Source: Paenibacillus massiliensis 2301065 = DSM 16942 (lineage in GTDB: Bacteria > Bacillota > Bacilli > Paenibacillales > Paenibacillaceae). Taken from it: a stretch of 64,000 nucleotides of DNA. A model generated the notes under the pieces. That model saw only the letters and a list, made by a program, of their open reading frames with translations, made no database searches and was not told where the DNA came from. Location of the stretch: the NCBI RefSeq assembly GCF_000377505.1, contig NZ_KB898192.1:124001-188000 (forward strand), read 5' to 3'. Of the stretch, positions 35,367-44,440 are shown one piece after another. Numbering within the stretch: position 1 is the first letter of the stretch; each line of letters begins with the position of its first letter. A program made the position numbers and the translations under genes.

Positions 35367-35981
35367 TCAACTGCGACTATCAAAATGCTCACAGATCATG
35401 CTTACAGCATTCTCGGGCATTACAAGCTTGCCGTATTCCTCCAGTACTGCTGGTGTGAGGGATGATCCCTCACCGAATTCGGCCAACACAGCAATAAGCG
35501 CACCATGCTTGGCTTCCTCCACTTGCTCTGGTTCGAGATATAGAATCCATTTTCCTTTATAATGATACAGCTTGCCAGCTTCGGTAACATTGCCCGCCAG
35601 CATATGTGCCGCCTCAATTAAGACCTCGAAGTCATTAAATGCATAAATAATGGAATCGCTTTGCTCCAGCGTTACTTCCATTTCATAAATTTCTTCAGGC
35701 AGATCGTCATCCTGACCCGAGCCGTATTGAGAGTGATCATATTTCCCTCGGGTAACAATAACAACCATGCCCTGGGCCGGGAGCGCGAACACTTCAACCG
35801 CCAGAGGACCCGTAGCATCAAAGCCCAGTTCACTATAAGCCTGGTCCATCATTTCGGTGAACAGCTCATGAACTTTAGGCATTTCCTGCCACATATCCTC
35901 CTTCTGGATGCCTCGTTCGCTAAGGTCATCAAATGTAAGGAAAATCCGTATCTTGTCCTGACCTAATCTTTCTATTTTCAT
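35367..35981 (-). CDS. mecA: ClpC adaptor protein MecA/YpbH family
   Basis: Adaptor that delivers substrates such as ComK to ClpCP. It is 204 residues from the ATG at 35981, preceded by AGGAGG. The N terminus MKIERLGQDKIRIFLTFDDL is the substrate-binding half, an acidic linker (GQDDDLPEE) follows, and the C-terminal half carries FNDFEVLIEAAHML. The upstream frame to 36032 has no support. Which of the two paralogues (MecA or YpbH) it equals is unclear. Confidence 0.93.
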   Translation of the reverse strand: MKIERLGQDKIRIFLTFDDLSERGIQKEDMWQEMPKVHELFTEMMDQAYSELGFDATGPLAVEVFALPAQGMVVIVTRGKYDHSQYGSGQDDDLPEEIYEMEVTLEQSDSIIYAFNDFEVLIEAAHMLAGNVTEAGKLYHYKGKWILYLEPEQVEEAKHGALIAVLAEFGEGSSLTPAVLEEYGKLVMPENAVSMICEHFDSRS

Positions 35982-36108
35982 ACTGGATCCTCCTCTGCAA
36001 CCGAGTATTATAAACAGATTATGATGCAACAAAGATACCTGTGATAAAAATGGTTCTATGTAGCTATGTTATCATTTTATACCCTCAAATGCACGCAATA
36101 AAAACGAC

Positions 36109-36154
36109 AAAAAAAGAATCATTTACCCGGCGAGAAAAGCCGCGAAATGATTCT
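36109..36154 (-). terminator. terminator of the His-rich protein gene
   Basis: AGAATCATTT with AAATGATTCT plus an inner GCGGC/GCCG stem, followed by six or more T on the minus strand, just past the stop. Confidence 0.92.
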
Positions 36155-36171
36155 ATACAGCCTTCTTGATG

Positions 36172-36561
36172 TTAGATCCCCGGTATAGCGGTGTTCGTCT
36201 CTTTGAGAATCATCTCAACTTCCTTTTTGACATCGGGAGTGGAACGTATAAATTCTTTGATCAATCTCAGATTGGTCTCTTTGTCTAGGGGCTGGCTCGT
36301 TTTGCTATGGCTGGTATGTGTCTCATGTCTCTCATGCTCATGGGCGACAGTATGCTCATGCTGATTTTTGTCTCGTGTATGGCCCTTGTCCTTCCCCAGA
36401 TTCAGATTATCCAGTCCTGCCATTCCTGGCAGAGCTGCATCCATCAGCTTCGTTCTGGCCTTATTCATCATGTGGTTCAAATTACGCATATTGCGACGCT
36501 GGACTACGGAGCTGGCCACAGCACCAAGAACCACGCCCATAAAAAATGACGATGTCTTCAC
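36172..36561 (-). CDS. histidine-rich membrane-anchored protein of unknown function
   Basis: 129 residues, GTG start after AAGGAGGAG. The N terminus (SSFFMGVVLGAVASSVVQRR) looks like a YtxH-type membrane anchor. The middle is rich in histidine (HEHTVAHEHERHETHTSHS, about residues 67 to 86), possibly a metal-binding or disordered stretch. The C-terminal helix reads LRLIKEFIRSTPDVKKE. It is divergent from the deacetylase gene; 105 nt separate them. Confidence 0.75.
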   Translation of the reverse strand: MKTSSFFMGVVLGAVASSVVQRRNMRNLNHMMNKARTKLMDAALPGMAGLDNLNLGKDKGHTRDKNQHEHTVAHEHERHETHTSHSKTSQPLDKETNLRLIKEFIRSTPDVKKEVEMILKETNTAIPGI

Positions 36562-36666
36562 AATTTGCTCCTCCTTTTTGTGATAAGATCGACGTTAGTG
36601 TTGACATTAGGGCATGAACTCATGCGGTACAGACACAGATAATTTCAGGAAAGCGAGAGTGACATC

Positions 36667-37596
36667 ATGCGAATCAGACTGACGGTCCTGCTGCTGACTG
36701 CCGTGCTTCTGTTGAGCGCCTGCAGCCAGACAGAACCTACGAATTCGCCCGCAGGTACAGCCTCCGGGGATTCCACATCATCGCAAGAACAAAAGTCTCC
36801 ACAGACCAAGGTGGACACAGAGGGTGATAAGTCACAGGGAACGGAACCTGCTGCGAATGCAGGTAATGACAACACTCCTGGAGCTTCCACGGATGCCACA
36901 AATCCGGAGATCAGTTCAGCTAATGATGGGACTGCAGAGGGTAACGCATCCATTCCAGTCACCTACCGGATGAACAACAATTATGACATTGTGCCAATCG
37001 ATGAAGGGACCGAGCGCAAAGTAGTGCTGCTCACGTTCGATGATGGACCGAAGGATCGAGATATGATCACCAAGATGCTGGATACCTTAGACAAGCACGA
37101 GGCTAAAGCCATCTTCTTCGTAAACGGCTACCGCGTCAAGGAGAACCCCGATCTGCTGAAGCTGATTCATGAGCGCGGACAAATTATTGGTAACCACAGC
37201 TATGATCATATTGTGCTCAAAAATGAGTCCGAGACCAAAGTCAAACAACAGATTGAGGATGTACAGAAGTTGGTACAGGATACAACAGGTGTAACGCCTG
37301 TGTTCTTCCGTCCCCCGCATGGTGCAGGCGGGGATGTAGGTCGTAAAGTTGCCAAGGAGAACGGTCTACTCTATATGACCTGGTCTAACGGTTCACTGGA
37401 CTGGACCATGAAAGCGAGCCACTCCAACAATCCTGAGACATTAATTAAAAATGTCATGGAGCAACTTCACGCAGGCAGCAACATCCTTATGCATGAGCTT
37501 CCATGGACAGCTGAAGCATTAGACACGCTGTTGACCCAGTTGGAGGAAAAGGGATATAGCTTCGTGGACCCTCGCAGCATTAAGCTGGAGAACTGA
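36667..37596 (+). CDS. polysaccharide deacetylase lipoprotein (NodB domain)
   Basis: Predicted surface enzyme removing acetyl groups from peptidoglycan or other polymers. It is 309 residues. The lipobox LLSAC is at residue 19, followed by a Ser/Thr/Pro-rich linker of about 90 residues. NodB motifs are LLTFDDGPKD (catalytic Asp), NHSYDH (metal HxxxH), FFRPPHGAGG and a C-terminal ILMHE histidine. It is one of only two plus-strand genes. The substrate is unknown. Confidence 0.92.
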   Translation: MRIRLTVLLLTAVLLLSACSQTEPTNSPAGTASGDSTSSQEQKSPQTKVDTEGDKSQGTEPAANAGNDNTPGASTDATNPEISSANDGTAEGNASIPVTYRMNNNYDIVPIDEGTERKVVLLTFDDGPKDRDMITKMLDTLDKHEAKAIFFVNGYRVKENPDLLKLIHERGQIIGNHSYDHIVLKNESETKVKQQIEDVQKLVQDTTGVTPVFFRPPHGAGGDVGRKVAKENGLLYMTWSNGSLDWTMKASHSNNPETLIKNVMEQLHAGSNILMHELPWTAEALDTLLTQLEEKGYSFVDPRSIKLEN

Positions 37597-37670
37597 TAGT
37601 GTTAAGTTCGTTTTATGAGCAATCAGCCTCTACGGGCGCGAACCAAACGCGCTAACAAACAAAACTAAAC

Positions 37671-37726
37671 AAGCCCTGCCCTTGAAGGTGCTTTTGGCTC
37701 CTTACCCAAGGACAGGGCTTGTTTGA
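37671..37726. terminator. bidirectional terminator between convergent genes
   Basis: AAGCCCTGCCCTTG and CAAGGACAGGGCTT pair with one mismatch around a 22-nt loop. It is followed by GTTTGATT on the plus strand and by GTTTAGTTTTG on the minus strand, between the convergent deacetylase and the gene at 37751. Confidence 0.88.
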
Positions 37727-37750
37727 TTAAAAAAAATTTATATACAGCGT

Positions 37751-38218
37751 CTATTCTCCAAACATCTCTGGCAACAAGGTTTTTACGGGAGGCGCTCCCT
37801 GGATTCCCCACCATACTAGCACTGCTGTGATTAGCATGAACAGTGTGCTCAGAAAATTAAGAAACCATTTGCTAACGCGAAGCCTTCTGGAGGGGAATAG
37901 CTCCGCACGCGAAGGGTAGGCATCCGGCAATTCCTCGCTTCCCTCCTGTTCAGCAGTCCGTGAACGCTCCATGCGAGTCATCGGTTGTTTATTATGTATA
38001 TCTAGCACAGACGAGTCTTTGAGCGATACGCCTACAACAGGCGCTTCATGCAAGGTCAAAGGCTGCAATGCTGCTTCACCCGCAGCTTCTTGTAAAGGCA
38101 GTCTTTGCCGTGCTGCCAGATGTCGTGGACGCGGCTTGCCCCACAACTGCTTGAACCGATCGAAGCGCTGACTACGCTGTATTTTGTTCCGCTCTACTCT
38201 GCTCAACTCCTGATTCAT
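37751..38218 (-). CDS. single-pass membrane protein of unknown function
   Basis: 155 residues. The N-terminal two-thirds is basic and hydrophilic (RRQRxxR-like repeats), then a transmembrane helix near 122 to 140 (FLSTLFMLITAVLVWWG). It overlaps the CPBP protease gene by ATGA, so the two are coupled. It could be a partner or substrate of that protease, but this is inference from position only. Confidence 0.75.
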   Translation of the reverse strand: MNQELSRVERNKIQRSQRFDRFKQLWGKPRPRHLAARQRLPLQEAAGEAALQPLTLHEAPVVGVSLKDSSVLDIHNKQPMTRMERSRTAEQEGSEELPDAYPSRAELFPSRRLRVSKWFLNFLSTLFMLITAVLVWWGIQGAPPVKTLLPEMFGE

Positions 38219-38802
38219 GTCTCCCTCCGAAAACGCAGTACCAGCCCAGAGATCAGGTCAATCACAAAATGACACAAGATTGGGGCCCACAATGTATCTG
38301 CTTGAATGTATATGTACCCAAGACCGTAGCTGCTCAAGAATACCCAGCCAGTGGGGATCCAGTGCCGCAAATACCGAATGTGGATCAGCGCAAAAATAAT
38401 ACTCGTCCAATAAGGACCGAATGCATGTTGTATCGCTCCACGAAACAGAAGCTCTTCACAAATCGACACGATTGCAGCAATACAGACAATATGCCATACA
38501 GGACGATTTCGGAACAGCATCCGATTGATACCGCCATCATCCATAGCATCCTCTGGCACCACATTAGAGATTAGGAGATCCACTACCAACATGACTGCAG
38601 CAAAGCCTAGCCCCCACCAGAGAAACCGCAGATCGCCAGGCAGGTCAAAAAGAACGAGTAGATTACGTCCCTGCAATAGTACCCACACTGTTCCAATCAA
38701 CAAGGTCAGGAACTGGGTCAAATACAGATTGATGAGCAGCATTCGCTCATTCAACTCATGAATTTCAGGCTGCCTGAAATTCAGCTTCCATTTCTTTTTC
38801 AT
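38215..38802 (-). CDS. CPBP (CAAX/Abi) family intramembrane metalloprotease
   Basis: 195 residues with about six hydrophobic segments. The family motifs are CEELLFRGAIQ (EExxxR), FALIHIRYLR (FxxxH) and PILCHFVIDL (HxxxD/N). A YpbD/YdiL-type role in membrane proteolysis is likely. The ATG has only a weak ribosome site. The promoter is not obvious in the 140 nt before the serA promoter region. Confidence 0.88.
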   Translation of the reverse strand: MKKKWKLNFRQPEIHELNERMLLINLYLTQFLTLLIGTVWVLLQGRNLLVLFDLPGDLRFLWWGLGFAAVMLVVDLLISNVVPEDAMDDGGINRMLFRNRPVWHIVCIAAIVSICEELLFRGAIQHAFGPYWTSIIFALIHIRYLRHWIPTGWVFLSSYGLGYIYIQADTLWAPILCHFVIDLISGLVLRFRRET

Positions 38803-38941
38803 AATTATACACGTAGTCCTCTGCTAAGTTATTCATTAAGCATCATAGCCAATTTTACCACTTGATTCAAGGCACCAGACTCCTTATATTAGCACATTTA
38901 GGCCCCTGTAGACTCACTAGATTTAAACTCCTCATGCCCTA

Positions 38942-38971
38942 TTGACATCTCCATGTCAGGCATGATACATT
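38942..38971 (+). promoter_or_regulatory. sigma-A promoter of serA
   Basis: TTGACA (38942-38947), 18 nt, TACATT (38966-38971). It lies immediately before the T-box leader. Confidence 0.75.
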
Positions 38972-38989
38972 ATGAAAAAATTAAGAGTA

Positions 38990-39268
38990 TATGACAGACA
39001 TCGATGGAGAGAAGACACTGACATTGTCCCTCAGAGAGTCGGTATTTGGTGAAAGCCGACGGCAATCAGTATGGTCTTTAGCGCTCCTGAGTTATTGCCC
39101 CGAATGTGGATTTTGTATATCCAGTAGGCGCAATCGGTTGAAATCCGTTATCTTTCAGGTCATTTGACCGTTGAGGCAGTTATTGTGAAATAATTGCGAA
39201 TTAGGGTGGTACCACGACAGCTCTCGTCCCTTACTATGGAGATAGTATGCGGATCGGGGGCTTTTTTT
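38990..39268 (+). ncRNA. T-box riboswitch upstream of serA, probable Ser (AGC) specifier
   Basis: The T-box sequence AGGGTGGTACCACG is at 39203 to 39216. Stem I has the usual CAGAGAGTCGG (39044 on) and a distal GGTGAAAGCCGAC loop. On its 3' side TTTAGCGCTCCTGAG matches the specifier context, with AGC (serine) at 39080 to 39082. The terminator stem AGCTCTCG (39219-39226) with CGGGGGCT (39255-39262) is followed by seven T. Uncharged serine tRNA should stabilise the antiterminator and turn on serA. Confidence 0.93.
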
Positions 39269-39410
39269 GTGCAAGCTCCGAACCAGCGTATCTCCTGGGA
39301 GCGCAGCGCGGCGTGCTTTACCATGTTCCTTTGGTACGGTAATGCGGTGCTACTGAAGTGTGGTTGACTGACATAGTTCACAAGTAGGATCAATTAAGAG
39401 GAGGATTCAC

Positions 39411-41003
39411 ATGTACAAAGTATTAGTTTCCGACCCCATCAGCGATCTAGGAATTCAACAGCTCATGGACGCAAGTGACGTCACCGTCGACAAAAACACA
39501 GGACTCAGCGAGGATGAGCTGGTTGCGATTATTGGCAACTACGATGCCCTGCTTGTGAGAAGCCAGACACGTGTAACGGAGCGCATCATGGCCGCAGGCA
39601 CCAATCTAAAGGTCATTGGACGCGCTGGTGTGGGCGTAGACAACATTGATCTCGATGCCGCTACGCAGCGCGGGATTATCGTCATCAATGCACCGGATGG
39701 CAATACCATTACAACATGTGAGCATGCGTTCGCTATGATGATGGCTCTTGCCCGTCATATCCCACAAGCATACGCCAAGACAGTCAACGGAACTTGGGAC
39801 CGCAAGAGCTTCCTCGGCGTTGAGCTCCGCAACAAAACGCTGGGTGTACTCGGCATGGGACGAATCGGAAGTGAAGTCGCCAAACGGGCCAAAGCCTTTG
39901 GCATGAACATTCTCGGCTATGATCCATTCTTGACAGAAGAGCGTGCCGAAAAACTTGGAGTGAAGCTCGCAAGTGTGGATGAAATCGTCAAGCATGCTGA
40001 CTTCATGACAGTCCATACACCACTTACGCCAGAGACGCGCCACATGATCTCCCGTCCGCAATTTGAGGTTATGAAAAAAGGCATGCGCATTATCAACTGT
40101 GCTCGTGGTGGTGTAGTAGATGAAATGGCACTTGTAGAGGCTATTGACGAAGGCATTGTGGCTGGAGCTGCATTTGATGTCTTCGAATCTGAGCCACCGG
40201 CACCGGACCATCCTTTCCTGGGGCATCCAAACATTATCGTTACGCCTCACCTGGGAGCATCCACGGTGGAAGCTCAAGAAAATGTAGCCATTGACGTATC
40301 GGAGCAGGTGCTTCACATCCTGCGCGATGAGCCGTTCAAGAACGCCGTCAACATGCCGCCAGTTGCACCTAGTGTCATGAACAAGCTGCAGCCTTATTTC
40401 ACGCTTGGAGAGAAGCTTGGTAGTATGGCAGCTCAAATTATCAATGGGCCCGTAAGCGAGATTCAAGTGGATTATGCCGGTGAGCTATCCGAGAGTGATA
40501 CACAGCCACTGACGCGCTATATTATTAAGGGCGTACTTCGCCGCCACCTCGGCAATGATGTTAATATCGTGAATTCCATGCATCTGGCTAAATCCAGAGA
40601 TGTGAATTATGTCGTATCGAAATCCACAACGACCAAAGGCTTCACAAACCTGATTACCGTAACGCTTAAGAGCCAGAACGGTGAAGAGCACAAGGTCGCA
40701 GGAACACGCTTGAACGGCTATGGAGAGCGAATCGTCCGTCTGGATCAGTTCCCGGTGGATGTATCACCAGAGAAGCACCAAATTCTGATCTCCCATAACG
40801 ATAAACCAGGGATTATCGGACGTGTTGGTACCCTTCTGGGGCAAAATGAAGTAAACATCGCCGCCATGCAAGTAGGTCGTAAAGTAATCGGCGGAGAAGC
40901 TATCATGATTCTAACGGTTGACAAGGCTGTTCCGAAGGACGTACTGGTACAGCTGACCACACTCGAAGATCTGAACATGGCTCAGGAAATCGTGCTGGAA
41001 TAG
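39411..41003 (+). CDS. serA: D-3-phosphoglycerate dehydrogenase
   Basis: First step of serine synthesis. It is 530 residues: a catalytic/NAD domain with LGVLGMGRIGSEVA near residue 145 and the active-site RGGVVDE and TPHLGAST motifs, then an intervening domain and a C-terminal ACT domain (HNDKPGIIGRVG near 463) that may bind serine. AGGAGG precedes the ATG. It is transcribed alone from a T-box leader. Confidence 0.97.
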   Translation: MYKVLVSDPISDLGIQQLMDASDVTVDKNTGLSEDELVAIIGNYDALLVRSQTRVTERIMAAGTNLKVIGRAGVGVDNIDLDAATQRGIIVINAPDGNTITTCEHAFAMMMALARHIPQAYAKTVNGTWDRKSFLGVELRNKTLGVLGMGRIGSEVAKRAKAFGMNILGYDPFLTEERAEKLGVKLASVDEIVKHADFMTVHTPLTPETRHMISRPQFEVMKKGMRIINCARGGVVDEMALVEAIDEGIVAGAAFDVFESEPPAPDHPFLGHPNIIVTPHLGASTVEAQENVAIDVSEQVLHILRDEPFKNAVNMPPVAPSVMNKLQPYFTLGEKLGSMAAQIINGPVSEIQVDYAGELSESDTQPLTRYIIKGVLRRHLGNDVNIVNSMHLAKSRDVNYVVSKSTTTKGFTNLITVTLKSQNGEEHKVAGTRLNGYGERIVRLDQFPVDVSPEKHQILISHNDKPGIIGRVGTLLGQNEVNIAAMQVGRKVIGGEAIMILTVDKAVPKDVLVQLTTLEDLNMAQEIVLE

Positions 41004-41071
41004 AAACATACCATTTCTGAAAAGACAGCAGTATATGGCATCATAAAGCTGTACAGAAAACCACGCAAAAG

Positions 41072-41117
41072 AAAAGCCTGCTAAACGAGGATAAATCCTT
41101 GCTCGGCAGGCTTTTTT
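41072..41117 (+). terminator. terminator of serA
   Basis: AAGCCTGC and GCAGGCTT arms, followed by TTTTTT on the plus strand; the reverse side also has a T-run, so it may serve resE too. Confidence 0.92.
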
Positions 41118-41237
41118 CTGTGCATATCATTAGCGGCTCTTCTAAGAACTTGTTCATGCTTGTTTGCTTTTGTTCCACGATGAACAATATTATCTCTCAG
41201 CTTTCAACAAAAAACGTTCTGTTGCCTACACCATTCT

Positions 41238-42665
41238 TCAAGTAGGAAGGATCATTGTAAACACAGAGCCTTGACCAATACCACTCTCGGCTGTTATTTT
41301 ACCATGATGGGCTTCAACGATGGTCCTGACAATCGCCAGGCCAAGGCCAGTGCCTCCATCCTCTCCTCTTACCCTTGCCTTGTCTGCCTTATAGAAGCGA
41401 TCAAAAATATAAGGTAGATCCTCCGGTGGAATGCCAACTCCTTCGTCCTTCACTCGGATTCTTATAGCTGAGCGCCGATCTGTCTCGGTCTCATCCGCAT
41501 GGATGACGATTCCCCTTCCAGCCGGTGTATGCCGGAAGGCGTTGTCCAGCAGATTCGTCAACACCTGCTCCAGGCGGTCCTCGTCAGCAGCAGAGAGCAC
41601 TAATGGGCGATCTGCTGCTTCATAGACGAGTTCTACCTCCCTCTCCTTGGCTCGCACCAGAAACTTGCGCTGCACCCGCTGAATAAGCTCATGCACGTCC
41701 ACTTGCTCCAGATGCAGGTCCATATGCCCAGCATCCATGCGAGTCAGGTCCAGCAAATCCTTTACCAATCTGCCCATTCGCAGCGATTCATCATGAATGA
41801 CCTGTACAAGCTCCTCGCTCTCCTCCGGGGAGGAAGCCATGCCATCAAGCAAGGCCTCACTGTACCCCTGCATCATTGACAGCGGCGTTCGAATCTCATG
41901 TGATACATTCGCCACGAAATCCGCACGCATCTTCTCCAGTCTGGCCTCCTCGCTCACATCACGCAGTACAGCGACGACACCTCGGATGCTGTTATCTGTG
42001 TACAACGGCGCCATTTGCACAGACCATACATTTTGCTTCACGTGAACATTAGCAGACGCGTCCTCCCCATGCTTCAGCACACTATGGAATAATGGACGAA
42101 GCGGTTCAGGCAAGGCTGAGAAGCTCTCACTCTCCTCCTCCGTCTCCTGCTGCTCCCAATGCAGCTCACGCCAGCCATCTAGCAAATCCTGCCCTGGCGG
42201 GTTCGTCAGGACAATCTGTCCCTCACGATCAAAGGTTAGCACCGCATCCGTCATGCTGCGCAGAATGCTGGAGAGCTGATTCTTCTCTTGATTCAGGCTG
42301 CGAATCGTGGATTCCAGCTCCTCGGCCATATGATTGAACGTATGGGAGAGCACTCCGATCTCATCGCTATTCTCTAAAGAAAGTCTTGTCTCGTAATTGC
42401 CCTCTCGAATCGAATTCGTCGCCTGAATGAGCTGCTGCATCGGCTGCGTAATCTTCGTGAACAGGAACAGAGCAAAAAATGTCGTAAGCAAAAAGCCGAC
42501 GATACAGGTGTAAGTGAACAGTCGCTTGATCTCGGCCGATTCATTCACAGCGAAGTTAGTATCAATATATGGCATTAAAAACAAACCAAGAAAGATGAGC
42601 ACACACCCAACCAAGAAAATAATCGTCAGCCATAGTTTCCCTACGAGGGATCGCCAGAAATTCAC
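41238..42665 (-). CDS. resE: sensor histidine kinase ResE
   Basis: Membrane sensor of oxygen limitation and nitric oxide in B. subtilis. It is 475 residues. The N terminus MNFWRSLVGKLWLTI closely matches B. subtilis ResE; a short extracellular loop, a HAMP domain near 65 to 120, a PAS domain, the H-box FVANVSHEIRTPLS near 250, and ATPase motifs N-L-L-D-N, DEGVGI and GGTGLGLA follow. Its extracellular loop seems shorter than in typical ResE. GTG start after GGAGG. It follows resD directly. Confidence 0.9.
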   Translation of the reverse strand: MNFWRSLVGKLWLTIIFLVGCVLIFLGLFLMPYIDTNFAVNESAEIKRLFTYTCIVGFLLTTFFALFLFTKITQPMQQLIQATNSIREGNYETRLSLENSDEIGVLSHTFNHMAEELESTIRSLNQEKNQLSSILRSMTDAVLTFDREGQIVLTNPPGQDLLDGWRELHWEQQETEEESESFSALPEPLRPLFHSVLKHGEDASANVHVKQNVWSVQMAPLYTDNSIRGVVAVLRDVSEEARLEKMRADFVANVSHEIRTPLSMMQGYSEALLDGMASSPEESEELVQVIHDESLRMGRLVKDLLDLTRMDAGHMDLHLEQVDVHELIQRVQRKFLVRAKEREVELVYEAADRPLVLSAADEDRLEQVLTNLLDNAFRHTPAGRGIVIHADETETDRRSAIRIRVKDEGVGIPPEDLPYIFDRFYKADKARVRGEDGGTGLGLAIVRTIVEAHHGKITAESGIGQGSVFTMILPT

Positions 42666-42666
42666 G

Positions 42667-43383
42667 TTACTTGGGAACCTCCAATTTGTAACCGACTCCC
42701 CATACGGTTGTAATCATGCTAGCCGCTTCCGGTGATACCTTATTCAGCTTCTCCCGCAAACGCTTCACATGGGTATCTACTGTACGTAAGTCACCGAAGA
42801 ATTCATAATTCCACACATCCTTTAACAGCTCCTCGCGCGAGAAGACCTTGTCCGGAGAGATCGCCAGGTAGTGCAGAAGTTCATACTCCTTCGGCGTCAA
42901 GCTAATCTCAATTCCTCCTGCCGTGACCCGATGGGCATCGTTCTCAATGACCAGGTTCGGGAATACGATGCTGTTGCTCGGGGTCGCTTCCTTGGTTAAG
43001 AATGCCGTCTCGGAGGAACGACGTAATATTGCCTTTACCCTGAATATAACTTCACGTGGACTGAACGGCTTCACGACATAATCGTCCGCTCCCACTTCAA
43101 AGCCCTGTACCCTGTTCATCTCCTCACCCTTGGCTGTAAGCATCAGCACAGGCGTAGCTTTGACCTGCCGCAGACGCGTACATACCTCAATGCCATCCAT
43201 GCCAGGCAGCATAAGATCCAATAGAATAATGCTGTAATCATTCGAAGTGGCTTTGCGTAAAGCCGTCTCCCCATCCTCGGCTTCCTCAATGATGTATCCT
43301 TCCTTCTCCAAATACATCTTCAGCAGCCTTCTGATACGCTCCTCATCATCCACGATCAGGATGCGGTTACCTTGATCCGACAT
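42667..43383 (-). CDS. resD: response regulator ResD
   Basis: OmpR-type regulator of respiratory and anaerobic genes. It is 238 residues. The receiver domain has acidic residues DDEE, the phosphoacceptor Asp in LLDLMLPGMDG near residue 57, and the KPFSPRE lysine. A winged-helix output domain follows (SLTPKEYELLHYL, RTVDTHVKRLREKL). The ATG has GGGG upstream. It has its own promoter, and resABC do not precede it as in B. subtilis. Confidence 0.94.
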   Translation of the reverse strand: MSDQGNRILIVDDEERIRRLLKMYLEKEGYIIEEAEDGETALRKATSNDYSIILLDLMLPGMDGIEVCTRLRQVKATPVLMLTAKGEEMNRVQGFEVGADDYVVKPFSPREVIFRVKAILRRSSETAFLTKEATPSNSIVFPNLVIENDAHRVTAGGIEISLTPKEYELLHYLAISPDKVFSREELLKDVWNYEFFGDLRTVDTHVKRLREKLNKVSPEAASMITTVWGVGYKLEVPK

Positions 43384-43520
43384 CTAGAAACAACCCCTTT
43401 ATGCGCTTTGCAGCCCTTACGCGCTTGGCCCCCATTACCTTGTCCTGAAAGCAAAATCCGTAAGCGCCATCATGAATTTCACGAAATGTTTTATATTTTG
43501 GTAATCAAGCCACTTTCTCT

Positions 43521-43548
43521 ATTTTACTATTTTCCCGGCTTTGGTCAA
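43521..43548 (-). promoter_or_regulatory. candidate promoter of resDE
   Basis: TTGACC (43548-43543), 16 nt, TAAAAT (43526-43521) on the minus strand, in an AT-rich segment 140 nt before resD. Just downstream is ATTTC-GT-GAAAT, a small palindrome that could bind a regulator. Confidence 0.55.
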
Positions 43549-43560
43549 ATCCCGACCCAC

Positions 43561-43592
43561 AAAAAAAACAGAGGGGAAGCAACTCACCTCTG
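43561..43592 (-). terminator. terminator of rluB
   Basis: CAGAGG and CCTCTG arms with a 12-nt loop, followed by eight T on the minus strand, 60 nt past the rluB stop. Confidence 0.88.
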
Positions 43593-43651
43593 CTTGGAAT
43601 GATCGCAAGCAACCGAAGCTGCCCGCATTTTGGCTTCCTTACTGCTTATTT

Positions 43652-44386
43652 CTATTTCACTTTTTTGGATTTGGCAAGCTGAATCAGACGGTTAATCTCA
43701 TCCTTCGTGAGTGGCCGGGTCAGGCCACGCTTCAGGTTTTGCAATAGCAAATCTCCAAAAGCAATACGCTTGAGACGCAGCACCGGGTGACCGATCGCTT
43801 CGAACATACGGCGAACCTGACGGTTCCGTCCTTCGTAGATCGTAATCACGATGACTGCTTCTTTCCCGTCAGGGTCAACGTCTCGATATTCCACCTCAGC
43901 AGGAGCTGTGATACCGTCCTCCAGTACAATGCCTGCACGGAGCTTGTCCAGCTCGGTACCATGCGGTACCCCTTTAACGGTAGCCAGATAGGTCTTGGGT
44001 ACGTGATGACGTGGGTGTGTCAGCAGATTGGCGAACTCGCCATCGTTAGTTAGCAGTAACAGCCCTTCGGTATCATAGTCCAGTCTCCCAACTGGATACA
44101 CACGTTCCTTGACGCCCTTCAGATAATCAGAGACGATCTTGCGACCTTCAGGGTCCGAAGCACTTGTAATTACACCCTTAGGCTTATTCATCATTAAATA
44201 AATCTTCTTCTCTTGCTTAATTGGCTTGCCACTTACCGTAATCATATCCTGATCGGGATCAGCCTTGGTGCCCAGCTCCTGGACAACAACCCCGTTGACC
44301 TCAACTTGTCCGGCCAGAATCAGTTCCTCACATTTGCGTCTGGAGGCAACCCCTGCCTGTGCCAGAATTTTCTGTAAACGTTCCAT
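43652..44386 (-). CDS. rluB: 23S rRNA pseudouridine synthase RluB
   Basis: Modifies a uridine near position 2605 of 23S rRNA. It is 244 residues. An N-terminal S4 domain (LQKILAQAGVASRRKCEEL) precedes the catalytic domain, whose active-site aspartate is in VGRLDYDTEGLLLLT; GRNRQVRRM is a second signature. The ATG at 44386 fits the S4 start, with GAGGTGA upstream. It sits between spmB and resD, as in B. subtilis except for the missing resABC. Confidence 0.95.
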   Translation of the reverse strand: MERLQKILAQAGVASRRKCEELILAGQVEVNGVVVQELGTKADPDQDMITVSGKPIKQEKKIYLMMNKPKGVITSASDPEGRKIVSDYLKGVKERVYPVGRLDYDTEGLLLLTNDGEFANLLTHPRHHVPKTYLATVKGVPHGTELDKLRAGIVLEDGITAPAEVEYRDVDPDGKEAVIVITIYEGRNRQVRRMFEAIGHPVLRLKRIAFGDLLLQNLKRGLTRPLTKDEINRLIQLAKSKKVK

Positions 44387-44440
44387 TATCGTTATTTTCA
44401 CCTCATGCTAATGATACCCAGCAAAGCGGGAAATCACAAG

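Noticed and set aside
39606..40466. 286-codon antisense frame in serA
   Set aside because: It has no family similarity, is Cys/His/Ser-rich as shadows often are, and lies wholly within serA.
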